DNA of 64,000 bases from Glebionis coronaria (GCA_025667525.1 CM046878.1:95433237-95497236), one strand, 5' to 3'. Positions 34,174 through 46,621 are shown, counted from the first letter of the stretch. Translations and numbers: made by a program. Notes: generated by a model not told the origin, from the letters alone.

Positions 34174-34675
34174 TGTTGATCCCAAACTAAGATCGATTAG
34201 CTTTGTGTTTACGAGATTGAATCATGTTTAACACGTAGAGAAACTTTGTGTATTCAACAATCTAAGTGTTATGTGGAATTAACACTTAGAACAAACAACA
34301 AAGTAAAAACAAGTAAACCAAACTTTCACTTTGATTGATAGTGAAACTTGCGTACGATGGAAGTGTAAAACGACTTAAGACTGATGATAAACTATGAACC
34401 CTACGACCTTCTTTTATAGCACAAGGAGTCGGGTACAATAATCTGCGTATCAACTATTTTAGGTAAATATAAATATAGAAAATACAATGTCGAAGATATC
34501 TTTACTAGAATTACAAAATGTGTAGACTTAGTATTCCATTAGCGGTTGAACTTCTCTTTGTCAGCGCTCAAATATGCTTTGTCAGCGTTCATCTGTTAGC
34601 GCCTCTTTTACTCTTGTCAGCGTCCAAGTTCTTCTTGTCAGCGTCCCAGTATCTTAGCTAATTTTATTCCCAACA
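34174..34675 (-). mobile_element. Copia-3 LTR, copy B (hybrid)
   Basis: 502 bp. At low coordinates (up to 34283) its three distinguishing bases match copy C. From 34381 on, seven distinguishing positions match copy A. The switch point lies in the roughly 98 bp between. A leader with PBS lies at 34070-34173. Confidence 0.92.
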
Positions 34676-35200
34676 CTTTCTAGCGTGAACATCGATAATC
34701 GATCTCGAGGTATCTAAAAATAAACGGCCCAAAATTAGAGGAACTTGAGGATCCATGGGAATATCTACGACGATAAAATCGACCAGAAAGTAGAAATTTC
34801 CCAACCTTAACAAAAAAACGTCTTCGGCCACTCCACATGCGAGAATTGTACGATGATCGACCATTTCGATGGACATTTTCGAAGGAGTAAGATCCGAAAG
34901 TGATAGAGATTTCCACATGGAATAAGGCATCAAATTAATGCTCGATCTAAGATCGGCCAAGGCGAGGCATCCTTTCATTTCTTGAATATCACATGGAATA
35001 AGGAATTTGCCAGGATCACCAACTTTTTCCAGTATTCGGTTAAGATAAACCGAAGAACAATTAGATAGCTTGCAAATCTTTTCCTTATCGTTCATCATAC
35101 TTTTAAAAGTGGAGGCAAAACGAGGCATGTATAACAACGCGTCGGCTAAACTCAAATTGAAGTGCACTTGTTGAAACATTTTAATAAAAAGATCAATTTG
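34676..35200 (-). pseudogene. Athila-2 protease fragment, unit 2
   Basis: Same frame, same length and same D-L-R change as unit 1; I found no difference. Bounded by LTR B instead of LTR A. Confidence 0.88.
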
Positions 35201-36926
35201 TTAATAATTGCGTTCATGTAATTTCTCCTTGTTTTGTCTCGATGGGTAAGGTAAGGGTGGTGTGGGGTGGGGCGTAGGCAACGGCCTTGGAGTCTCGGGT
35301 TCCATAACTGGTATTGGTTCAGCCGTAGGTGTGGATTGAGCGGTACTTCGTGGGCTTGAGATATGCTCCTTTTCGACCATCACCTCGGGTTCTTTCTCGA
35401 TTTCCTTCTCCGTATAAGTACTTGGATGAGAGATTGTCTCTTTGAAAGTTTTACCACTTCGTGTAGTAATAACCTTCATTTCCCACTTTGGGTTTGCAAT
35501 GGTATCACTAGGAAGATCACCCGAGGAAGACGGTTTACACATTATGGCTTCAAACATACTCTCCATTCTATCTTCAAATTTTGATTGCCTTTTATCCGCT
35601 TTTAATAACTCTTGCTTAATCTCATGTTGGCCTTGTTCCATCTTTTGTTGAAGACGTTGAACGTTTCCTTCCATTTTATTAGCATGAGTCTTAAGTTCAT
35701 TTGCAATTTCATTTTTTAACTCGTTTTTCAACTCGGATCTTAGGCTAATCATTTCTCGTTTCATGTTATCAAATTTAGCATCATTTGCCTTAATGTAATC
35801 TAAAAATTCACCTTGAAGATTTTAGTGTGAGCATTTTGAAAACCTTGAGTAGTGTTTTGAAAATCACGATTTTGACTTTGATTTTGCACTTGCCCATTGT
35901 TCCCACTTTGGTTGTTATAATTACCCTTGTTATAGTTACGTTGATTTCCTTGATAACCACCACCTTGATTGTTGTTGTTTTGATAGTTATTAGCATTTTG
36001 ATTTTATGGAGCTTGAGTTGGGCGGGAACCTTGGCCGTTTTAGTTATAAGTTACAGTTGCTACATAAGCACTTGAAGGGGTGATGCACTCGGAAAAATCA
36101 TGAGCTCCACCACAAGATATACAACTCTTCTCTACCGCTTTAACCGATGCGGAACTCAAAGCATCTTGTGCTTTCCAATGAGTCATAAGCGATGAAAATC
36201 TATCGAAAAACAGATTCTCCTCATTTTCTTCATTATGTAAGGCATTCATGTTACGAGACGACGACGAACCCATAGTGGCAACACTTGGTGTGTTACAAGG
36301 GTAATAAACCTTAGATCTATTCTCGATGATCGTTAAAGCTTCATTTGTCGTTTTTCACAAAAAATTACCACCCGCGACGGCATTCAAATAATCTCGTTCA
36401 TGATCGTTAAGCCCGTTATAAAACGTGTCAGTTTGATGCAATTCGGAAAAATCATGGTGTGGACATTCATGTAACATTTCCTTAAATCGTTCCAATGCCA
36501 TAGAAAACCTTTCGTTAGGTCTTTACGTAAACCTTGAAATCTCATTTTTCAAATTTGTCGTCTTTGATGGTGGGAAAAATTGGTTCACAAATTTAGACAC
36601 GAGATCACCCCATGTCAATATTGAATTTGGTGGTTCTTTCTCGAGCCAAATTTTGGCGGGTCCATCTGAAGAGTATGGAAACAACATCATTTTAATGGCG
36701 TCGTGTGGAACATCCTTAAACTTGCTTGTGGCGGTGAGACGATTGAAATTCCGTATGTGATAATGAGGGTTATCCTTTTCATGTCCGTGAAATTGTTAGC
36801 TTGTACCATCGACATTAAACCCGTTTTGATCTCAAAATTCTCCGCAAGAATTACGGGGCTCATAATAGCTTCTCCAAAACCCTCGGTGGGTGCTTGAAGC
36901 AACTCAATCATAGTACAATTAGCCAT
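35201..36926 (-). pseudogene. Athila-2 gag fragment, unit 2
   Basis: Copy of 32344-34069 at +2857, including the early frameshift and the stops. It begins with the same fused ATGGCTA start after a Copia-3 leader (36927-37030). Confidence 0.88.
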
Positions 36927-37030
36927 TTGGTTTTTAGGGTTTTCAAACGATTTAGGGTTTTTGGTGATTTAGGGTTTTTAGGGTTTTGTGTTCTTTAGAT
37001 CAAAGTTCCTCAACAATCTCTGATACCACT

Positions 37031-37532
37031 TGTTGATCCCAAACTAAGATCGATTAGCTTTGTGTTTACGAGATTGAATCATGTTTAACACGTAGAGAAA
37101 CTTTGTGTATTCAACAATCTAAGTGTTATGTGGAATTAACACTTAGAACAAACAACAAAGTAAAAACAAGTAAACCAAACTTTCACTTTGATTGATAGTG
37201 AAACTTGCGTACGATGGAAGTGTAAAACGACTTAAGATTGATGATAAACTATGAACCCTACGACCTTCTTTTATAGCACAAGTAGTCGGGTACAATAATC
37301 TTCGTATCAACTATTTTAGGTAAATATAAATATAGAAAATACAATGTCGAACATATCTTTACTAGAATTACAAAATGTGTAGACTTAGTATTCCATCAGC
37401 GGTTGAACTTCTCTTTGTCAGCGCTGAAATATGCTTTGTCAGCGTTCATCTGTTAGCGCCTCTTTTACTCTTGTCAGCGTCCAAGTTCTTCTTGTCAGCG
37501 TCCCAATATCTTAGCTAATTTTATTCCCAACA
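37031..37532 (-). mobile_element. Copia-3 LTR, copy C
   Basis: 502 bp. Differs from copy A at about ten positions. Its upstream end (37532, element orientation) abuts the Athila-2 protease at the place where Copia-3 originally entered Athila-2. Confidence 0.92.
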
Positions 37533-38056
37533 CTTTCTAGCGTGAACATCGATAATCAATCTCGAGGTATCTAAAAATAGACGGCCCAAAATTAGAAGAA
37601 CTTGAGGATCCATGGAAATATCTACGACGATAAAATCGACCAGAAAGTAGAATTTCCCAACCTTAACAAAAAAACGTCTCCGGCCACTCCACATGCGAGA
37701 ATTGTAGGATGATCGGCCATTTCGATGGACATTTTCGAAGGAGTAAGATCTGGAAGTGATAGAGATTTCCACATGGAATAAGGCATCAAATTAATGCTCG
37801 AGCCAAGATCGGCCAAGGCGAGGCATCCTTTCATTTCTTGAATATCACATGGAATAAGGAATTTGCCGGGATCACCAACTTTTTCTAGTATTCGGTTAAG
37901 ATAAACCGAAGAACAATTAGATAGCTTGCAAAGCTTTTCCTTATCGTTCATCATACTTTTAAAAGTGGAGGCAAAACGAGGCATGTATAACAACGCATCG
38001 GCTAAACTCAAATTGAAGTGCACTTGTTGAAAAATTTTAATAAAAAGATCAATTTG
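37533..38056 (-). pseudogene. Athila-2 protease fragment, unit 3 (least decayed)
   Basis: Minus-strand frame from 38023 with LADLGSSINLMPYSMWKSLS, so here the D-L-G active site is intact. A one-base loss near 37650 shifts the frame, which resumes as FIVVDISMDPQV to the Copia-3 boundary. This copy should be closest to the original Athila-2. Confidence 0.88.
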
Positions 38057-39905
38057 TTAATAATTACGTTCATGTAATTTCTCCTTGTTTTGTCTCGATG
38101 GGTAAGGTAAGGGTGGTGTGGGGTGGGGCGTAGGCAACGGCCTTGGAGTCTCGGGTTCCATAATTGGTATTGGTTCAGCCGTAGGTGTGGATTGAGCGGT
38201 TCTTCGTGGGCTTGAGATATGCTCCTTTTCGACCATCACCTCGGGTTCTTTCTCGATTTCCTTTTCCGTATAAGTACTTGGACGAGAGATTGGCTCTTTG
38301 AAAGTTTTACCACTTCGTGTAGTAATAACCTTCATTTCCCACTTTGGGTTTGCAATGGTATAACTAGGAAGACCACCCGAGGAAGACGGTTTACACACTA
38401 TGGCTTCAAACATACTCGCCATTTTATCTTCAAATTTTGATTGCCTTTTATCCGCTTTTAATAACTCTTGCTTAATCTCATGTTGGCCTTGTTCCATCTT
38501 TTGTTGAAGACGTTGAACGTTTCCTTCCATTTTATTAGCATGAGTCTTAAGTTCATTTGCAAGTTCATTTTTTAACTCGTTTTTCAACTCGGATCTTAGG
38601 CTAATCATTTCTCGTTTCATGTTATCAAATTTAGCATCATTTTCCTTAATGTAATCGAAAAATTCACCTTGAAGATTTTAGTGTGAGCATTTTGAAAACC
38701 TTGAGTAGTGTTTTGAAAATCACGATTTTGACTTTGATTTTGCACTTGCCCATTGTTCCCACTTTGGTTGTTATAATTTCCCTTGTTATACTTACGTTGA
38801 TTTCCTTGATAACCACCACCTTGATTGTTGTTGTTTCGATAGTTATTAGCATTTTGATTTTATGGAGCTTGATTTGGGCGGGAACCTTGGCCGTTCTGGT
38901 TATAAGTTACAGTTTCTACATAAGCACTTGAAGGGGTGATGCACTCAGAAAAATCATGAGCTCCACCACAAGATATACAACTCTTCTCTACCGCTTTAAC
39001 CGATGCGGAACTCAAAGTATGTTGTGCTTTCCAATGAGTCATAAGCGATGAAAATCTATCGAAAAACAGATTCTCCTCATTTGCTTCATTATGTAAGGCA
39101 TTCATGTTACGAGACGACGACGAACCCATAGTGGCAACACTTGGTGTATTACGAGGGTAATAAACCTTAGATCTATTCTCGATGATCGTTAAAGCTTCAT
39201 TTGTCGTTTTGCACAAAAAATTACCACCCGCGACAGCATTCAAATAATCTCGTTCATGATCGTTAAGCCCATTATAAAACGTGTCAGTTTAATGCAATTC
39301 GGAAAAATCATGGTGTGGACATTCATGTAACATTTCATTAAATCGTTCCAATGCCATAGAAAACCTTTCGTTAGGTCTTTGCGTAAACCTTGAAATCTCA
39401 TTTTTCAAATTTGTCGTCTTTGATGGTGGGAAAAATTGGTTCACAAATTTAGACACGAGATCACCCCATGTCAATATTGAATTTGGTAGTTCTTTCTCGA
39501 GCCAAATTTTGGCGGTTCCATCTAAAGAGTATGGAAACAACATCATTTTAATGGTGTCGTGTGGAACATCCTTAAACTTGCTTGTGGCGGTGAGACGATT
39601 GAAATTCCGTATGTGATAATGAGGGTTATCCTTTTCATGTCCGTGAAATTTGTTAGCTTGTAGCATCGACATTAAACCCGTTTTGATCTCAAAATTCTCC
39701 GCAAGAATTACGGGGCTCATAATAGCTTCTCCAAAACCCTCGGTGGGTGCTTGAAGCAACTCAATCATAGTACGATTAGCCATGGTGACTATTGGTACTA
39801 CAACGGGTTCGATAATTGGAGTTTCTTCTTCAATTGGAAGATCTTGGTTTCCTTCCTTTTAACGACGTTTACGAGCACGTTTCGCTTTAGAGCGAGTTTG
39901 CATAA
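38057..39905 (-). pseudogene. Athila-2 gag, unit 3 with native N-terminus
   Basis: Native start at 39905 (MQTRSKAKRARKRR) followed by a stop, then IVTMANRTMIELLQAPTEG at 39783. The gag domain (FPYSLDGTAKIWLEKELPNS, DLVSKFVNQFFPPSKTTNLK) runs to a stop near 39289. Then come YNGLNDHERDYLNAVAGGNF, the zinc knuckle CISCGGAHDFSEC, an Asn/Gly-rich stretch, the Lys/Glu-rich helix and the Pro-rich end before the protease. The presence of sequence upstream of MANRT only here shows that this unit is the original Athila-2 locus. Confidence 0.88.
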
Positions 39906-40628
39906 ACGTAACGTAAAACGTGGAGGTGAGCAAAGAAGATTCTTTTGGGGTTTTTGTGAATTTATAATTTTTTTGTGTTTTTGATTGTTTTTAATTTTTT
40001 TGGATTTTCTTGTGTATTACGTAGACTCAAATCTACAAATCTCTCCTCGAACCAATTTCTCAATTAAAGGAGCCTTATGGAATGAAAACGATCACGTTGA
40101 ATGAACGCTTTCGATGACTTTTGAACGTTGGTAGAACACCAAAACGTTCAAGAGGTTTTAATCTTTGAAACCAAGAAAATATATATGATACGTAGATAAT
40201 ACTTTGGGCGGCAAAACCCTCGATTAGCTTTTCAAGATCAAATACTCACAAGTGAACGGGGGGAATGAGGTGGCGCGAAGCACTTAAGTACCTAGATTCC
40301 CTTTGCTGGCCTTTTATAGCCCGTAGTCTATCTATTCACCGTATAGTTTGTATTTTTCAAAATCGAGAAAAGAAAGTATTTATCTATTTTTGCCTTTTTA
40401 TTTTGGTTTTAGATTCGAATACAATAATTGAGTGATGAAATCCCAATTAAGATTGTGTTTTCACGCTTTTGGAGATATTGTGAATTTATTGTGATACGTA
40501 TACAATATAATAATAATATTCACAAAGAAAATGAAAACCGATAATACGTATGATTAGAGTGCTAATCACACAAATACTATTTATGCTTAATATTAAAAAC
40601 AAAATTTTCCAAATTCACAACACACCTT
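39906..40628 (-). other. Athila-2 leader
   Basis: 720 bp between primer site and gag start, A+T-rich, no gene. A TATAAAAG-like word lies near 40315. Long leaders are usual in Athila elements. Confidence 0.65.
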
Positions 40629-40644
40629 CCCGGCAGCGGCACCA
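40629..40644 (-). other. Athila-2 primer binding site (tRNA-Asp type)
   Basis: Minus strand TGGTGCCGCTGCCGGG, close to the Athila-1 site (one base different in the shared part) and to the complement of the plant tRNA-Asp end. It fixes the LTR edge at about 40648. Confidence 0.75.
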
Positions 40645-40647
40645 AAA

Positions 40648-42760
40648 TGATTGTGGTATGTTTACGTCTTTTAGGAAAAAGAACGTAAAAACGGTAAGTA
40701 TTAAGTGATGATTTATGAAAACCAAACACTAATGACCCAAGATAAGTTCGTTTCCCAAGGAGGTTGACTGTGTGTGAAAAACTTATGTTTTGGATTAATA
40801 TTGATTAGAAAGAAAAAGGAATGAAAAGAAAATGACGGATACGATAAAATTAAGCTAAGACGTAAAAACGTAAAATTGTAAAAAGTGACAAAATAAAAAC
40901 TTGCTCTAAAAATTCCCAAAAAATTGCCAAAAATTCCTAAAAATAAAACAAAGGTTTACAAATGATAAAAACTTTTTGAAACTTTTTAATTAATTAATAT
41001 TTAATTTTAAAATGCTAATTAAAGCCCTAAAAATCAATTAAATTAACAAAAAACTCAAACAAAGATTTTTCTACTTGTAAACCTCAAAAATAACTTAATA
41101 AAACTAAAAGTATTTTTCCAAATTTTGAAACCTATTAAAGTCAATTAAAAATAATAAAAAACTAAAATAAAATATTAAAATAATATTAAAAATCCAAAAT
41201 TTATAAAAACTCTAAAAACATGCAAACTAGTGTATTTTAATCTAAATAATCAGAAAATGAAATTGAAATTACCAAATTACCCCTATTGGGCCTTAAAAAA
41301 CAGAAGAAGACCAAAACAGCCCAAAACTAATGGGCTTTTCAGCCCAAAATCCAAAGTGCACAAAAATTGCTCAAAACTTCCAATCTAACTCAAAATTCAG
41401 TTTTATACAGAAAAGTCTAAAGGCCCAAGAGTTGAATATGAGCTTATCACAACTTAATAAAGCTTATCTTTATTATGCCAATAAGCCCATTAAGCAATAA
41501 GCTGATGCCATAAGCTCTACTTAAACACACCACCTTCTTATGAGATTTTAAACTTATTTGCAAAAAGAAATTCTTAAAGAGACCAAGAAATAAGCCAGAA
41601 ATAAGCAAAGTATAAATTCAGTAAACGAAAAAATAGTCGGGTTAGAGATTTAGGACGTTTCAAGAGCTGATTCTTTTTGCAGAAGGTGAAAAATAAGCAA
41701 ACTAAGATGATTCAACATATAAAATCCCAATAATCTCACTAGAATAAGCTAAATGAACCCATAAGCACTTCCAAAAAAGTCAAAAAGTTGGTTTCCTAGA
41801 GAAAAGCTTATTTTAATGTCTGTAAAGCTCCAGTTGTACTTATGAACTGAGATGATTGATGAAATGTACAACAACTAAGTTGTTACACGATTCAATAAGC
41901 CAGTTCTAATAAATAAGCACTTTGGTGCCTGGTCAACGAAAGTCAACGCGTTCCAAATTTTACCAAACTTTCAAGGATTGCTATTAGGATGATTATAGGC
42001 TTGTTTTGATTCTTTTTGGAGGAGTTATTGAGGACAAGACCAGTTAATCAAGCAAACCAGTTGGTTTGCTTGACTTGTGTTTTGGGAGATTAAGCTCAAT
42101 AAGCTAGTTGGCCTATAAGCTGTCAAATAAGCACTCCAATAATCAAAACAGGTTCACAAGCAGCCAAATGATAGAATACAAGCAACCAAATCTAAGGGCA
42201 TACACTATGTAACAAATGCAGGCCAAATCAAGAGTGGTCAAATTGTTGATGCAGTTGACCACCACAACAGCTTTTGATAAGACCTAGCTTATCCAAAAAG
42301 CTCCCAAACTTATCCATCAGATATAGAACAGATAGCACACAACAAAATCACTTCACAAACCAAATTTCATCTTCTAATTCCAATAAATAAAGATTTGCAG
42401 CCCTTTGATATGTTTGACCAATTTCAAACGTGAAATTTCAGGTTTTATGAAAACTTGTTCAAATCTTTTCCAAACTTAGTGAGACTTAATCAGTTGTTAA
42501 AGCTTACTCAAAAACACTTATGTGACTTGTTCCATACAAAAACACAAGGGAAAAAGGCTTTAAGGCCCTATGCACACCAAGTGCACCCCTATGCCCCCTT
42601 TTACTGATTTTAGGTCCAATTCCCTTTTTGTTCAAACGACTTAGCAATTTTATGATCCTGATAAGTACACTAGGTGACAACTATCAAATGTAAAACAAAA
42701 ACCACAACACATAAACACTTAAGCACAAAATCACATGGCAACATAAACAAGCAGATTTCT
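40648..42760 (-). mobile_element. Athila-2 5' LTR (outer end not identified)
   Basis: Sequence beyond the primer site, starting TGATTGTGG in plus orientation. A+T-rich, no gene. It contains a dense ATAAGC/GCTTAT cluster at 41430-42310. The solo LTR at 42761 interrupts it, or sequence next to it. No second Athila-2 LTR is in view, so I cannot say where the LTR stops. Confidence 0.55.
41430..42310 (-). repeat. ATAAGC/GCTTAT motif cluster in Athila-2 LTR
   Basis: At least sixteen copies, mostly ATAAGC on the plus strand, which is GCTTAT in element orientation, the same sense as the Athila-1 cluster. Spacing is irregular and the sequence between copies is unrelated. Confidence 0.65.
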
Positions 42761-45547
42761 TGAAATACCCAGAAGCCGAGGTTACTCATCTTACCCTAAA
42801 TTACGAATATTTTTGAAATTTTTAAGAAATTCTGTTTATTATATATTTTAGCGTTTTAGTTTAAACCAATGTTTGAGGTCGTAATCTTGACGATTGACGA
42901 TTTAAGAAGAACGATGACGACTACGATCCCGACGGATGCCCAATTTTTATGTTTTATTGTCGCTTTATCGATATTATAATTTTTTGAGGATTTTACTTTC
43001 GGTTCGTGTTAAGTCGAGTCGGGTGCATTTTATTTCTTTCTGGGTGCGTGTAAATTGTTCTAAAAGTATTTTGGAGCGTTCGGGATGACCCCCGACTCCC
43101 GCAAAATTTTCCAAGTCGACTAATAAGTCATTTCACGCAAAACATTGAGGTCGTTTAAATTTAAGGCCAAAAGAATGCCTAAATTGCACAAGGGGTCCTT
43201 AGAAATTTACAAAAGGGGGAGGATGAACACACACAACACAAAACACTCAAAACAATTTCACCTCCTTCCCTCTCTTCTCCTTTGGCCGTCGGCCATACCA
43301 CCACCACCACCACAATCCATTTTTTTTCTGTTTTGATCAAAACCAATTAAAGACCACCTTTTCTAATCACTTAGTAAGTGTTTTTCCAAGGTTTAATCCA
43401 ACATGCATTAATATGATTTTCCAAAAATTAAAAGATTTTTCAAAAGTTTGATTTTGTGTCATTAAACTTAATGCATGTTTGATTGGTGTTTAGATTATGC
43501 TAATTAACCATTTGAATTAACCAAAACTTGTTTGGTTTGGGTGTTTTGATCACCAACACCCCACGGCCAAATGGGGGTGTTTGGTGGATCATGATGTTTG
43601 ATGATTTTGTTTGTGGGTTTGTGTTTAGATTGATGTTTTAGGTGTGTTTGAATGAGTTAAACATATTGCATGCTTGATTTGGTAAACGGGTTTTAGAGTG
43701 GATTTGATGTTCTAGGTGTTAGGGACTGATTAAGGTGTTTAGTAATTGTCATGAGTGGTTAAGTTAGGGCTAGGTGTCGTTAAAATGGTTTGGAAACAAG
43801 TGCTAAGGTGATTTTGAAGTAGTAATTTTTAGGCAGATTGTTTAAGGGTGTTTTGAAAATCTTAAGCTTAGATACAGTTCATCAATATAGAATGTAGTTG
43901 TAGGGCTTGTTCTTAGCTACATTTTGGTATAAAGTAGAGCTTACGACTCTTAACGAGTCAAAAGTTATGATATTTTGAAAATACGTGTACCGGGAGATGA
44001 GAACCTACATAATCCGAAATTATGTTTGGTTTTGGGTCAAATTCCGGGGACCATAGATAGAGTTTGGAAATTGATTAAAAGTTGATTTTTGGTTTCAAAC
44101 CTGCATTTGTGAGTCTATTATTAGACTTAGGTGTTGGATGGGTCAATGGTGTATTTTAAATGGGTCAAACAAGTCCAACATGTTCAATGTGCAAAATCAG
44201 TCCAAAATATGTACGTCTAGTAATGTGTTAAGTAACGAGTCATAGAAGTGAAAACATTTCATGGGATTAAAAATGGGTTTTCTACAGGTCATGAGGTATT
44301 TTTGTGAATTTTCTTAAATTTTATAAAAGTGTTTAAGTCATAGAAAACAACCCATACTTTTGGTAAGTATCGGCGAAAAATGTAAAAAGGGTAGTAACTT
44401 TAATAACGTAGATAAATCGTATAAAACTAATAACAACTACTTGTTTGGTTTTGGCGTGAGTTTGTAATTATGACAATTGACTAATATGTACATACTATAC
44501 AGTACTTAAATTTATATAAATGAGATTGACTCATTACGCGTTATTGTTTGTTAGGTGTTGAATTTCCCGGGCATCCTCATCATCGTCCGTGATCGTCATT
44601 CGTAACGTCGATTACTTCCATATATATAAGGTGTGAATTTGTAGCCTCGCTTACTACTGATTTCAATTGCTTTTACCCGCGAGGGAGATGCATGCTAGTT
44701 TTATAAAATGAACATAAGACATGAATGATTGTTGGACCCGAAGTTGCCTAAATTGTGTTGAGTACCTAGTTGCATAAGACCCTATATTCATGAACTATAA
44801 ACTATTGTTTAATCCTCGTGTGGATTGAAAATAGCCGCTTATACAATTTATAGTACTATGGGGTTGACGACCCTATCCGAGACGAGGGCTAGTACATTGA
44901 GTATCCCCTACGGATGGATAACTTGTGATAAGAAATAAGGTATAATTGCAACTAATGCCTTTAGAAGGGGCAATGGTTTCATCTTAATCACGCCTGTAAT
45001 TATACGCGGGTGATTGAGTTAACGGATTAGTTTCATGAGCTTAAACACAATTGTCATAACCTTGATAATAGATTGTTTGATCGACAATTCTATGAATGAT
45101 CGTGAATGATTTTTATAACACTTATGTTCAAAATGAGATTGTAAAACCTATGAATTCCACTCAACGTTATTTGTTGACCCAATTTAGCATGTGTTTTAGG
45201 TAATCGATGATGTATAGCATGGAGCATGCAAAGGATGGGAGTTGTGTGTGGCTTGGCGGTCTACTTGTTTTTCCACCCTTACTTAACTTGAAACACTTTT
45301 ATTTTTCTGTCATGTGAACAAAAATGTATCTTTTGGGGTTGAGATTCCGTGGGGACCAAATACAAACTCTGTTTGTATCATCTTGGGATTTGGAAAACTG
45401 TATACTTGTATGTTTTAACAATGTTTAAAATTATGCTTAAACTTTTACGTCTCTTTGAGTCGTTTGATATAGCTTGTGTGTGATGATAACTGCCTAGCAC
45501 CCACATGTTGTAGTTCCGCTGCGCATAGCATTTGTGGGGGTGTTAGA
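42761..45547. mobile_element. Solo LTR of a Ty3/Gypsy element
   Basis: 2787 bp, starting TGAAATACCC (close to the common TGTAATACCC start) and ending GTGGGGGTGTTAGA (compare GGGGTGTTACA in the Tekay LTR). It is flanked by a perfect 5-bp duplication TTTCT (42756-42760 and 45548-45552). No primer site, coding part or second LTR, so the internal region was lost, most simply by recombination between LTRs. The second base of the end pair is changed (GA for CA). Confidence 0.85.
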
Positions 45548-46621
45548 TTTCTAAACAAATTTTTAAAGAGAGAAAAGTGAGAGAGAGTGAACCTCCTTCC
45601 CTTTACTTCCTAGGGAAGGTCGGCAATGCTCCCTAGAGTGAGCTCAACAACTAGAGCTCACCTAGGGTCCTTGAATGATGGTGATGAGACCTTGTTAAAG
45701 GTTCAACAGCTGAACCAAGGTCTTTGAGTTCAAACTTCCAACACAAAGAACAAACAACCTTTCCAAACCCCCAAAACTCTTCACAAGTTTCCTAGTCACA
45801 AGCTTGTAACAGCTTATGGCTTTTGGCTAGGGGTTAGTACAAGTAATAATGATAGCAGTGGGATCTAACACAAGCAGTGGGATGAAAACCACTTTTCAAA
45901 CCTTTGTAAAAACCATACTATGTAAGATCCAAGCAAACAACTCAAGAACTAAGGTCTTCGGTAGCCAATGATTGGATTCTAACACCTATATTCCAAGGGA
46001 CTTGAATAATCAAGCCTTGAACCCTAGATCAAAACACCTTTTTCAAGAAACTTTCAAAAACTATTTTCAAAACATCAAAATCAAAACAAACTAATCCGTG
46101 GCTTATACAAACCACCAAAAAACTTTCAGAATAACTATTGGAACTCAGCCTTTGCTTCTCTTTACAAACTTCAAACAACAAAAAGGAATTCCGATTCAAA
46201 TTTTAGAAAATACCAAACGTTTATTAATTTAAAAGGAATTACAAGAGAGAAAGCAAAAACTGGAACAAGGGGTCATCACAGGTTGATGCCTCCTTATATA
46301 GTACTCCTAGGATGATTCTAGAATGAAAAATACATGTAAACCCTAGCCTAGAAATCCTAGAAATGCCCTTCAGTGCTTTGGATGCATTTGAGGTGTGTGA
46401 GCTGTGCAAACATGATCTAAACCCTTTATTTTGAACGTAGGGAGCAAGTAGTTGTTGTGAGATGTTGATTTATCCATGTAGGATTCCTTGAAGGTTAAGG
46501 AGTGATGTGATAGTTGGACGAGGTTGATGGGTGGGGTCCATGGGTAATGGGATTGTTGATGTGAGTGTGTAGGATGAAGCGTGGGAGGGTGTATCAAGTG
46601 TGGGTTAGGGTAATTTGGATT
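45548..46621. other. Unclassified noncoding sequence between solo LTR and Copia-4
   Basis: Begins with the right TTTCT duplication. It holds an AGAGAG-rich start and an imperfect stem CTTCCTAGGGAAG near 45605-45620. No coding region. Logically it continues the 42760 side, and across Copia-4 it continues at 50454. It may be outer Athila-2 LTR or older unknown repeat. Confidence 0.5.

Larger units (their letters stand above)
31213..39783 (-). repeat. Tandem array of three 2857-bp chimeric units (Copia-3 LTR and leader + Athila-2 gag-protease)
   Basis: Start codons ATGGCTA lie at 31212, 34069, 36926 and 39783 (5' base, minus strand), exactly 2857 bp apart. Each unit (31213-34069, 34070-36926, 36927-39783) holds, from low to high coordinate, a 104-bp Copia-3 leader, a 502-bp Copia-3 LTR and 2251 bp of Athila-2 gag-protease. 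The leftmost leader continues into Copia-3 gag. The rightmost gag fragment continues into genuine Athila-2 upstream sequence. Units 1 and 2 look identical in what I compared; unit 3 differs at a few percent. Inner junctions share ATGGCTA, present at the start of both parent gags. Confidence 0.93.
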
